Shown here: positions 8,105 through 14,461 of the stretch, piece by piece
Numbering within the stretch: position 1 is the stretch's first letter
How the letters are laid out: every line of letters starts with the position of its first letter
Assembly (NCBI GenBank): GCA_002352285.1
Contig: DEIC01000002.1
Location: forward strand, 1-22,267
Length of the DNA stretch: 22,267 nt
Direction: 5' to 3'
Source of the DNA: Alphaproteobacteria bacterium UBA2784
GTDB lineage: Bacteria > Pseudomonadota > Alphaproteobacteria > Micropepsales > Micropepsaceae
Notes under the pieces: generated by a model
What the model saw: the letters and a program-made list of their open reading frames with translations, nothing else
What the model was told of the DNA's origin: nothing
Database searches by the model: none
Made by a program: the position numbers and the translations under genes

Positions 8105-8136
8105 AAAGGGCGTGGAGTTTCCTCCGCGCCCTTTTT
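8105..8136 (+). terminator. Rho-independent terminator after the HSD10-like gene
   Basis: A 13-bp stem runs from AAAGGGCGTGGAG (8105-8117) to CTCCGCGCCCTTT (8122-8134) with one G-T pair and a four-base loop. The 3' arm ends in a T run (8132-8136). It lies 20 bp after the dehydrogenase stop and also separates it from the convergent cytochrome gene. Confidence 0.85.
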
Positions 8137-8155
8137 GCCTGTTTCGCAGTGACGC

Positions 8156-8548
8156 TTACTGCGCGGGCGGCGTGGCCGCGAACTGCTGCAGATAGGCAAT
8201 CACATTGGCGCGGTCAGCCGCATCGGGAAGACCCGCAAACGCCATCTTGCCGCCAGGCACCACCGTCTTGGGCGCAGCCAGATAGGCATCGATAAGCTCC
8301 ACCGTCCACACACCGTTGGCTGCGGCGAATTCCTTCATCGCATTCGAATAGTTGAAGTCGAGACCGGCAATCGCGCGGCCAACAATGCCATTCAGCTCCG
8401 GGCCAACGCGGTTGGCAGCACCCTCGCCCACCATGTGGCAGGTCTTGCACTTCTTGAAGACGGTCTCGCCCGCCGCCACATCCTGTGCAGATGAAACACC
8501 GGCAAATCCGGCAACCACAAAGGCGGCAAGCATCAGGGACTTGAACAT
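8156..8548 (-). CDS. periplasmic class I cytochrome c (c2/c550-like)
   Basis: The product is 130 residues with a signal peptide ending near VSSA (about residue 21). Heme attachment is at CKTCH (Cys34, Cys37, His38) and the probable axial methionine is Met102 in PGGKMAFAG. GPELNGIVGR, and YLAAPKTVVPG are typical of mitochondrial-type or c2-like cytochromes, which carry electrons between the bc1 complex and an oxidase or another partner in the periplasm. A GAGAGGAAG ribosome site lies just upstream of the ATG. The gene is divergent from the FecR-domain gene, and the shared 220-bp region holds an FNR-type palindrome and a TGATCC element. Which partner it serves cannot be told from this window. 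Confidence 0.92.
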   Translation of the reverse strand: MFKSLMLAAFVVAGFAGVSSAQDVAAGETVFKKCKTCHMVGEGAANRVGPELNGIVGRAIAGLDFNYSNAMKEFAAANGVWTVELIDAYLAAPKTVVPGGKMAFAGLPDAADRANVIAYLQQFAATPPAQ

Positions 8549-8582
8549 GGTGAACTTCCTCTCGTGAACGCCTCACGCGTGC

Positions 8583-8609
8583 AACTAAGCGCGCGGCCAG
8601 ACCGGATCA
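8583..8609 (-). promoter_or_regulatory. possible RpoE-type promoter of the cytochrome c gene
   Basis: On the minus strand TGATCC (8609-8604) is followed 15 bp later by TTAGTT (8588-8583), about 35 bp before the cytochrome ATG. TGATCC is the known -35 element for the singlet-oxygen sigma factor RpoE of Rhodobacter, where a cytochrome c2 gene is a target. The -10 match is only partial, and TGATCC occurs by chance several times in a window of this size, so support is weak. Confidence 0.25.
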
Positions 8610-8711
8610 AGACGCCGCACGGTCGCACCCTTGAAGGTTTGATGCCGGTTGCCGGGCGTTCATCTTGAAATCCGCTTCCGGCGGAAACTTGCATTTCGTG
8701 ACAGGACAGGC

Positions 8712-8725
8712 TTGACGCAGATCAA
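8712..8725. promoter_or_regulatory. FNR/FixK/CRP-type binding palindrome
   Basis: TTGACGCAGATCAA fits the TTGA-N6-TCAA box bound by FnrL/FixK-type regulators in alphaproteobacteria. Its centre lies 50 bp before the FecR-domain ATG and 170 bp from the cytochrome c ATG, so it could control either gene. A site of this pattern is expected by chance roughly once in three windows of this length, so the intergenic position is the main support. Confidence 0.45.
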
Positions 8726-8768
8726 CCGCTTTGACGAGCCTGTAACCCCGCGTCAGGGGAGAAGACCC

Positions 8769-9485
8769 ATGCCCATCAGCCGCCGCAACGCGCTCGCCCT
8801 TTTGGCCGCAAGCTCCATCACCCTGTCGGGAAGGTTTGGCGCGCGCCTGGCCCGTGCGGAGCAGAATCCCGAAATCGGCCTCATCGACGACATCGTCAAC
8901 ATTGCCTGGGCGACATTGGCCGGCGCAGCAAGCCGCAGCGAGATCGAGATGGAAGATCTCGTCATCGCCAATCAGACGATTGAAACCGAAGACGAGAGTG
9001 CGGTGGTCATTCTTTTTGCCGACGGCTCGTCCCTGTCAATGGGCGAGAACAGCGCCATCACCATCGACAGCTTTGTGTATGATCCGGCGACATCAACGGG
9101 CAATTCGGCGCTGACACTCACGCGCGGCGCATTCCGTTATGTCTCGGGCAGCATGGCCAGAGAATCTTACGCGCTGCAAACGCCCACCGTCACCATCGGC
9201 ATTCGCGGAACGGAATTGCTGTTCACGGTTGAAGATGATGGCGGCACGGAATGCTCCGTGATCGAAGGTGAAGCCGAATGCGTGTCGCGCATCTCGGGCC
9301 GCGCCCTGCGCGTGTTGCGCCGACAGTCGGTGAAGGCGGGGCGCGATGGCGTCTGGCAGGATGGCGTGCGCAATTTCGTGCACCAGACCCGCAGCCGCGC
9401 CATTGAAGAGGGGCTCGATGCCGTGCGCCGCGTCTGGCGCATCCGCAAGCGCCACCGCCCGCGCCGCCGCCGGAACCGGAACTAG
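8769..9485 (+). CDS. exported FecR-domain protein with twin-arginine leader and basic tail
   Basis: Started at the ATG at 8769, after a GGGGAGA ribosome site, the product is 238 residues. It opens MPISRRNALALLAASS, a twin-arginine-like signal followed by a hydrophobic stretch. The body is a FecR-type beta domain: SAVVILFADGSSLSMGENS, then SALTLTRGAFRYVSG and TPTVTIGIRGTELLF. In the FecR family this domain often senses or relays a periplasmic signal, but no TonB receptor or partner sigma factor abuts it. The nearby sigma factor pairs with ChrR. The last 20 residues are strikingly Arg-rich (RKRHRPRRRRNRN). The domain is clear; the role is not known. The frame could be extended upstream to 8649, but that would bury the signal sequence. 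Confidence 0.8.
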   Translation: MPISRRNALALLAASSITLSGRFGARLARAEQNPEIGLIDDIVNIAWATLAGAASRSEIEMEDLVIANQTIETEDESAVVILFADGSSLSMGENSAITIDSFVYDPATSTGNSALTLTRGAFRYVSGSMARESYALQTPTVTIGIRGTELLFTVEDDGGTECSVIEGEAECVSRISGRALRVLRRQSVKAGRDGVWQDGVRNFVHQTRSRAIEEGLDAVRRVWRIRKRHRPRRRRNRN

Positions 9486-9588
9486 GGAGAGGGAAGTTGG
9501 CGCGGCACCCTTCTTCGCTCTCCCGGCTACATCAATTGTCGTAAGCACACATTTCGCTCAGCCAGCGGACAGCTTGATGTTTCTTGCG

Positions 9589-9649
9589 CCTCCGCCCACG
9601 CCGCTTGGCGCGGGGGAGGCCAGCGATGCGCTTGCATCGCGGGTGGGGG
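9589..9649 (+). repeat. REP-like palindromic unit, copy 1
   Basis: This 61-bp unit has two hairpins. The first lies between CCTCCGCC and GGGGGAGG with a CGCC/GGCG core. The second is GCGATGC-GCTT-GCATCGC (9623-9640), and the unit ends GGGTGGGGG. It lies in the 330-bp gene-free stretch between the FecR-domain gene and chrR, back to back with copy 2. Apart from the two repeats and an imperfect GGGAGAG/CTCTCCC hairpin directly after the FecR stop, I see nothing else in that stretch. Confidence 0.8.
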
Positions 9650-9669
9650 AAATCAGCGGCAAACGAAGG

Positions 9670-9739
9670 CCCCCACCCGGATTTGAGTTCGCACCGCTCA
9701 CTCAAATCCGACCTCCCCCGCAATGAATTGCGGAGGAGG
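9670..9739 (-). repeat. REP-like palindromic unit, copy 2 (inverted)
   Basis: Read on the minus strand this 70-bp unit begins CCTCCTCCGCAA, closes its first hairpin with TTGCGGGGGAGG, and has a longer second hairpin: a 10-bp stem GGATTTGAGT/ACTCAAATCC around an 11-nt loop. It ends GGGTGGGGG. It faces copy 1 across about 20 bp, forming an inverted pair like the composite REP elements of other bacteria. It lies about 75 bp beyond the 3' end of chrR. Confidence 0.8.
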
Positions 9740-9815
9740 TTAAAGAAACATGCGCATGCGATTGCGGAAGCGCGGGACGAGGGATGTCCTGCGTTTGCAC
9801 CGCGCTCCTCGCGTT

Positions 9816-10484
9816 CTACCCGCCGATCCCGAAGGGCCGCAACACCCGCTGGACAGCACCGAGCAATCCGGAAAACGCAAGCGGCGCATCCGTATAGGCC
9901 AGCGCAAAGCACACTTCGCCCGGCTCAGCGCGCGGCCGGTGGTGGATCGAAGGCGCACCCACGGCCACGTCACCGGCGCGATAGATGCCGGTTTCATCGG
10001 CAAAGGCGCCCGTCAGCACCAGAGTGATCTCGCTGCCCTTGTGCCCGTGATGCGGCACCGCAGCACCCGGCATGATGCGGTAAAGCGTAAGCCGCCCCTC
10101 GCCCTTCGCATCAATCCCGTTAAGGTCCAGCGCTGCAACGCCGCGCTTGCGGGCACGCATCTTCTTGCCGGACGCCGCAATCGCATCGCGCACCATGGGA
10201 GGCAGCTGGTCAAACTCCGCCGGTATTGCTGTCGCCGCCGGCTTTCCCTCTATCCGGGCCATGACCTGCATAAGCGCGTCGTCAGACATGGCCACAGGCA
10301 CCATGGCGTCGATGAGCATGCCCCCGGTCTCTTCGGCTTCATGGCAAAGCGCCCGGCAGTGGGAACACAGCGCCAGATGGGCCGACACGACAAGCGCAAG
10401 CCTGGGCTCCAGCGCACCGGCCGCATAGGCAAGCACCAGCGCTTCGTTCGGATGGGATGCAATGGCAGACATTGGCGATGACAT
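9816..10484 (-). CDS. chrR: ChrR-type zinc anti-sigma factor with cupin domain
   Basis: The product is 222 residues. The N-terminal zinc anti-sigma domain has His11, His36, Cys40 and Cys43, with the same spacing (25, 4, 3) as His6, His31, Cys35 and Cys38 of Rhodobacter ChrR. The C-terminal cupin domain (about 130-200) keeps His146, His148, Glu152 and His182, equivalent to the metal ligands of ChrR. ChrR binds RpoE in the cytoplasm and releases it on singlet-oxygen or organic-hydroperoxide stress. Its start lies 3 bp after the sigma-factor stop, so the two genes are coupled. The complete ligand set suggests a working sensor. The ATG at 10482-10484 is used; Met5 is an alternative. Confidence 0.92.
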   Translation of the reverse strand: MSSPMSAIASHPNEALVLAYAAGALEPRLALVVSAHLALCSHCRALCHEAEETGGMLIDAMVPVAMSDDALMQVMARIEGKPAATAIPAEFDQLPPMVRDAIAASGKKMRARKRGVAALDLNGIDAKGEGRLTLYRIMPGAAVPHHGHKGSEITLVLTGAFADETGIYRAGDVAVGAPSIHHRPRAEPGEVCFALAYTDAPLAFSGLLGAVQRVLRPFGIGG

Positions 10485-10487
10485 GGG

Positions 10488-11078
10488 TCAGACTTCCCCA
10501 TCAAGGGCAGACTTGAGGCGCTGAAAGGCAAGGCGCAGGCGTGACTTGACCGTGCCCAGCGGGATGTTGCTGTCGCGCGCAATGTCGCGGTGAGAGCGTC
10601 CGGCAAAAAACGCTTCCTGCAGCAGCTGGCGCTGTTCCTGCGGCAGGGCTTTCATCGCCTCACGCAGGCGCGCTTCGCGTGCGCCGGCAATGGCAACGGC
10701 ATCAGGCGAAGGCTCTGCTTCGGGCTGGAACAAGGGATCATTGGCATCAAGTTCGGGCTTGCGCTGGCGGCGGATGAGATCGATGCGCCGGTTACGCGCA
10801 ATCGTGAAAATCCAGGTCGAGGCCGCAGCCTGACGCTCATCGAAACTGGCGGCCTTTTGCCAGACCGTTACCATCACATCCTGGGCAAGCTCGTCCGCCT
10901 CCGGCGCACTGGCGCCCAGCCGGGCAAGATAAGACTTCACCCGGGGCGCAAAAAACCGGAAGAGGTTGCCGAACGCCTCCCTGTCGCCGTGATCGCGGAC
11001 ACGGATGAGAAGCCCGGTCATGGCCTCGCGCCCGTCACCGCCCGCGCTGCCCCCCACCTTTAACGCCTCGCTGCTCAC
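10488..11078 (-). CDS. rpoE: ECF sigma factor, RpoE of the RpoE-ChrR pair
   Basis: Region 2 contains FGNLFRFFAPRVKSYL, ELAQDVMVTVWQKA and TWIFTIARNRRIDLIRR. Region 4 contains LPQEQRQLLQEAFF, SHRDIA and IPLGTVKSRLRLAFQRL. The pairing with chrR marks it as the group that answers to singlet oxygen. The start is uncertain: GTG at 11078 (196 residues) has a GAAGGG ribosome site five bases upstream and keeps an N-terminal helix before LLIRVRD. ATG at 11021 (177 residues) has GAGG only two bases upstream. The longer open frame to 11453 has no sigma-like sequence. A TGATCC element on the same strand at 11124-11119 could be an autoregulatory -35, but no clear -10 follows. Confidence 0.9.
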   Translation of the reverse strand: MSSEALKVGGSAGGDGREAMTGLLIRVRDHGDREAFGNLFRFFAPRVKSYLARLGASAPEADELAQDVMVTVWQKAASFDERQAAASTWIFTIARNRRIDLIRRQRKPELDANDPLFQPEAEPSPDAVAIAGAREARLREAMKALPQEQRQLLQEAFFAGRSHRDIARDSNIPLGTVKSRLRLAFQRLKSALDGEV

Positions 11079-11335
11079 GCCTGCCCTTCGCTGCGCCAGA
11101 TGGCGCCAACCCCATGACGGATCACCGGAAAACCCCGGATTCCCGCCGGAAATCCGCCGCCCATCATGGAAGAGGTAAAGGCCGGATTCAACCGCCCGCG
11201 TGACGCAGCATTGTTCATCAAGACCGGGCTGTTCAAGCGCTGCGCCCCGTGCTTGCCTTGCCGACATCTTTGGGCCACATGTTCCGCCGAATTTCTCACT
11301 GATCCCGCCCCGCCACCCCATACCGGGAAATGACG

Positions 11336-11860
11336 ATGAAGAAGATTGTATCTGCGTGTATCGCGGCTCTGTTGACGGCAACCCTTGCAGCAGCGCCGGT
11401 GATGGCAGCGCCCAAGCCGGTGTCACTGGGCACATTCGATGACTGGAAGGCATTCAAGGTGACGGATGGCGCCAACACCTATTGCTATGTCCTCTCCCAG
11501 CCCAAGAAGAATGAGCCGACCGGCGTGCGCCGCGATCCGATCTTTTTCCTGATTACCAAGTGGACGGGCCGGGCAGGCGGTGAGCCCTCTTACGTGCCGG
11601 GCTATCCCTACAAGGAAGGTTCAAGCGTGACTGCCACGATCGGCTCCGACAAGTTCACGTTTTTCACGCGGAACGAGGGCACGGATGGCGGCGCCTGGAT
11701 CCGCGAGGCGGCCGAGGAAACGCGCCTTGTGACCGCCATGCGCGGCGGCTCTTCGCTGGTGGTAACCGGCATTTCGCGCCGCGGCACCAACACGCGCGAC
11801 GAATATTCGCTCAAGGGCATTTCGGCAGCCCTCGACAAGATCAACGAAGCCTGCCCGTAA
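11336..11860 (+). CDS. invasion-associated locus B (IalB) family exported protein
   Basis: The product is about 174 residues, with a signal peptide (MKKIVSAC, hydrophobic core, APVMA). The mature part has WKAFKVTDGANTYCYVLSQP, FFLITKW, and GYPYKEGSSVTATIG, the pattern of the IalB family (PF06776). The name comes from Bartonella, but homologues are widespread in non-pathogenic alphaproteobacteria and their periplasmic role is not settled. The ATG at 11336 has GGGA seven bases upstream; the ATG two codons earlier is possible. rlmN follows after 28 bp on the same strand, a neighbourhood also seen in Bradyrhizobium relatives as far as I recall. Two cysteines (in TYCYV and near the C terminus, EACP) could pair. 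Confidence 0.85.
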   Translation: MKKIVSACIAALLTATLAAAPVMAAPKPVSLGTFDDWKAFKVTDGANTYCYVLSQPKKNEPTGVRRDPIFFLITKWTGRAGGEPSYVPGYPYKEGSSVTATIGSDKFTFFTRNEGTDGGAWIREAAEETRLVTAMRGGSSLVVTGISRRGTNTRDEYSLKGISAALDKINEACP

Positions 11861-11888
11861 CCGGACAGGTCTGCGGAGCAGGAAACAA

Positions 11889-13052
11889 GTGACGGCCGCA
11901 GCGCCCACATCTGCCGGCAAGACGCCGCTTCTGGGCCTGACCCGGCCCGCCCTTGCGGCCGCGCTTGTGGCGTCCGGTGTGCCGGAGCGCGAAGGCCGCA
12001 TGCGCGCAAGCCAGATCTGGCACTGGCTCTATCAGCGCGGCTCAACCGATTTTGCCGCGATGACGACGTTGTCGAAGGGCCTGCGCGAAACGCTGGCCGG
12101 GCACTTCGTCATCGGCAGACCTGAAATCGTCACCCAGCAGATATCCGCCGACGGCACGCGCAAATGGCTGCTGCGCATGGGGCCGGGCGTTGAGGTTGAA
12201 ACCGTTTTCATCCCGGAAGAGGATCGCGGCACGCTGTGCGTTTCCTCGCAGGTGGGTTGTACGCTCACCTGCCGCTTCTGCCACACCGGCACACAGAAAC
12301 TGATGCGCAATCTGACGGCGGGCGAGATCGTGGCGCAGGTCATGGTCGCGCGCGATGCGCTGGATGACTGGCCCGCGGGCAAAGGCGGTGCAGCCCAGCG
12401 GCGCCTCACCAATGTCGTGATGATGGGCATGGGCGAGCCGCTCTATAATTTTGAGAACGTGCGCGACGCCATTCACATCATGGCGGATGGCGACGGCCTT
12501 GCGTTGTCCAAACGCCGCATCACCCTGTCAACGGCGGGCGTTGTGCCGATGATCGAGCGGGCCGGCAATGAGATCGGTTCGATGCTGGCGATCTCGCTCC
12601 ATTCGGCGCGCGATGATGTGCGCGACGAAATCGTGCCGCTCAACAGGAAATACAAGATCGCGGAATTGATGGCCGCGTGCCGCGCCTATCCCGGCCTTTC
12701 CAATGCGCGCCGCATCACGTTTGAATATGTGATGCTCAAGGGCGTCAACGACAGCCCGGATGACGCCCGCCGTCTGGTGCGCCTGCTGGAGGGCATTCCG
12801 GCCAAAATCAACCTTATTCCGTTCAATCCCTGGCCCGGCGCCCCCTATGCGTGTTCGGATTGGGAAGTGATCGAGACCTTTGCCGACATCGTAAATGCAG
12901 CAGGTTATGCAAGCCCCATCCGCACGCCGCGCGGGCGTGACATCATGGCGGCTTGCGGCCAGCTGAAGAGCGAGAGCGTCAAGGCGCGCGCAAGCGACGC
13001 CCTGAACGCGCGGCTTGCTGCAAACAGCAGCGCACCTGCCCACGTGGAATGA
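11889..13052 (+). CDS. rlmN: 23S rRNA (adenine2503-C2)-methyltransferase, also acting on tRNA
   Basis: This 387-residue radical-SAM enzyme methylates A2503 of 23S rRNA and A37 of some tRNAs. The iron-sulfur ligands are Cys124, Cys128 and Cys131 in CTLTCRFC, and Cys356 in MAACGQL matches the methyl-carrying catalytic Cys. Other motifs include WHWLYQRG at the N terminus, MGMGEPLYNF for SAM binding, and RITLSTAGVVP. The start is a GTG at 11889, preceded by AGGA at a good distance. It follows the IalB gene by 28 bp and is followed after 16 bp by the oxygenase gene, so all three may be co-transcribed. Length and motifs are complete. Confidence 0.96.
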   Translation: MTAAAPTSAGKTPLLGLTRPALAAALVASGVPEREGRMRASQIWHWLYQRGSTDFAAMTTLSKGLRETLAGHFVIGRPEIVTQQISADGTRKWLLRMGPGVEVETVFIPEEDRGTLCVSSQVGCTLTCRFCHTGTQKLMRNLTAGEIVAQVMVARDALDDWPAGKGGAAQRRLTNVVMMGMGEPLYNFENVRDAIHIMADGDGLALSKRRITLSTAGVVPMIERAGNEIGSMLAISLHSARDDVRDEIVPLNRKYKIAELMAACRAYPGLSNARRITFEYVMLKGVNDSPDDARRLVRLLEGIPAKINLIPFNPWPGAPYACSDWEVIETFADIVNAAGYASPIRTPRGRDIMAACGQLKSESVKARASDALNARLAANSSAPAHVE

Positions 13053-13068
13053 ACCGACGGAAAGAGAA

Positions 13069-14364
13069 ATGACGAGCGCAAGCCCCTCTGCTGCCACCAA
13101 TCCGGAAGCCATCCCCCAGGCGGTGGAGCATGCGCTTGATCTTGCCGAGGCAGGCAAGTTCGCTGAGGCACGCGATGCGCTGTGGGCCGAAATCAAAGAG
13201 ACGGGCCATCCCGTCGCACATCTTTTTCTGGCGGATTTTCTCCATCGCGGCATCGGCGGCGAGCGCGATCCCCTGACCGCGCGCAACCTGTTAAAGGCAG
13301 CCGCCCTTGCAGGCAGCGCGCGTGGCGCAAGCCTTTATGCAACTTTCGCCGCAAGCGATGTCGATGGCCCGCGCAACTTCGATGAGGCCGCTGATTTTCT
13401 GGTGATGGCAGCAAGCCTTGGCGACCTTGCATCCATGGCCGAACTTGCAATCATGCTGACGGCTGACCCCAGCCAGCGCGGCAACCGTCAGGCATTGATT
13501 GAAGCAGCAGCAATGCGCGGCGATGGCATTGCGGCGTGGCTGGCGCACCAATGGCGGCTGGAATCGGCTGACCGGACAGTCCGGGCAGATGCCGACGTTT
13601 GGCTGATGTATGCCGCACGGCTCGGCCATCCGCTTGCGGTCAGCGCATTGCGTGCCAGAATGCGTCCCGCGCCAGCGCAAGTGAGGGCGCCGCTTGATCG
13701 CTTCCATCTCATACCGTGGGAAATCATCCGGGAAAAAATCGTTCTGCCGCACACGCGGCCGTTGCCGTCCGCTGTTGTTGAGCTGAACACCCCCTATGTG
13801 CGCTCCATGCGCGGATTGCTGACCGCCGAGGAATGCGACTATCTGTGCGCCAAGGGTGCCGACAGGCTGGAGCCTGCGCGCGTCGGACAGGGCACGCTGC
13901 ACGAGGCGCGCACGAATGAATCGTCCACCTTTGATCTGATGCATGCGAGTGTGCTGGTGCAGAGCCTTGATACCCGCATTGCCTTGGCCCTTGATGCGCC
14001 GCCGGAGAATGGCGAGCGTCTGGTGCTGTTGCGCTATCTGACGGGCCAGGCCTATGCGCCGCACTTTGACTGGCTTGATCCTGAAGCCAGCGGCGATGCT
14101 GCTGCCATCGAAGCGGGTGGTCAGCGTCTGGCCACGCTCATCACCTATCTCAACGCCGACTTCACCGGCGGCGAAACCCACTTCGTCCGCACCAATGCCG
14201 CCTTCCGTGGCAACAAGGGCGATGCGCTGCTCTGGAGCAACGTGCTGCCCGATGGCAGTGTCGATGCCGCAACGGAACATGCCGGCCGCCCGCCGCTGTC
14301 GGGCGAGAAATATCTGCTCTCCAAATGGATGCGTGACCGCAGTCAGGCGCAGCTGCGCCCGTAA
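13069..14364 (+). CDS. Sel1-repeat and prolyl-4-hydroxylase-like 2OG-Fe(II) oxygenase fusion
   Basis: The product is 432 residues. The N-terminal half is helical and repetitive, with Sel1/TPR-like units such as AHLFLADFLHRG and DLASMAELAIML. The C-terminal half is a double-stranded beta-helix oxygenase like prolyl 4-hydroxylase: YAPHFDW with iron ligands His333 and Asp335, FTGGETHF, then TEHAG with His405 and Lys415 for 2-oxoglutarate. Such enzymes hydroxylate proteins using O2 and 2-oxoglutarate; the Sel1 part may choose the partner. Start chosen at ATG 13069, after GAGA-type purines and 16 bp past the rlmN stop. The close spacing suggests co-expression with rlmN, so a ribosomal or translational target is an inference worth testing. 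The substrate is unknown. Confidence 0.88.
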   Translation: MTSASPSAATNPEAIPQAVEHALDLAEAGKFAEARDALWAEIKETGHPVAHLFLADFLHRGIGGERDPLTARNLLKAAALAGSARGASLYATFAASDVDGPRNFDEAADFLVMAASLGDLASMAELAIMLTADPSQRGNRQALIEAAAMRGDGIAAWLAHQWRLESADRTVRADADVWLMYAARLGHPLAVSALRARMRPAPAQVRAPLDRFHLIPWEIIREKIVLPHTRPLPSAVVELNTPYVRSMRGLLTAEECDYLCAKGADRLEPARVGQGTLHEARTNESSTFDLMHASVLVQSLDTRIALALDAPPENGERLVLLRYLTGQAYAPHFDWLDPEASGDAAAIEAGGQRLATLITYLNADFTGGETHFVRTNAAFRGNKGDALLWSNVLPDGSVDAATEHAGRPPLSGEKYLLSKWMRDRSQAQLRP

Positions 14365-14423
14365 GGATGCCCGCCTGTCTGCCCGCATGCTTGCGCGTGA
14401 GGGCCGGGCGTGATTTGACCCGT

Positions 14424-14452
14424 CTCCGGATTGCCATTGCAGCCTGCCGGAG
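14424..14452 (+). promoter_or_regulatory. hairpin covering the argG ribosome site
   Basis: CTCCGG (14424-14429) can pair with CCGGAG (14447-14452), which contains the GGAG ribosome site nine bases before the argG ATG. The loop is 17 nt. Six pairs is modest, so this may only lower basal translation or may be chance. Confidence 0.25.
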
Positions 14453-14461
14453 TAGCCCCAG

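Noticed and set aside
9485..9524. GGGAGAG/CTCTCCC hairpin directly after the FecR-domain gene, considered as a terminator
   Set aside because: The stem is imperfect with a long interior and no T run follows, so I did not call it a terminator.
11300..11305. TGATCC shortly before the IalB gene, considered as a second RpoE promoter
   Set aside because: No -10-like sequence lies at a suitable distance, and the hexamer is expected by chance at this frequency.
10488..11453. Full-length 321-residue frame for the sigma factor
   Set aside because: The first 120 or so residues have no sigma-factor character and would extend across the divergent promoter region into the IalB gene.
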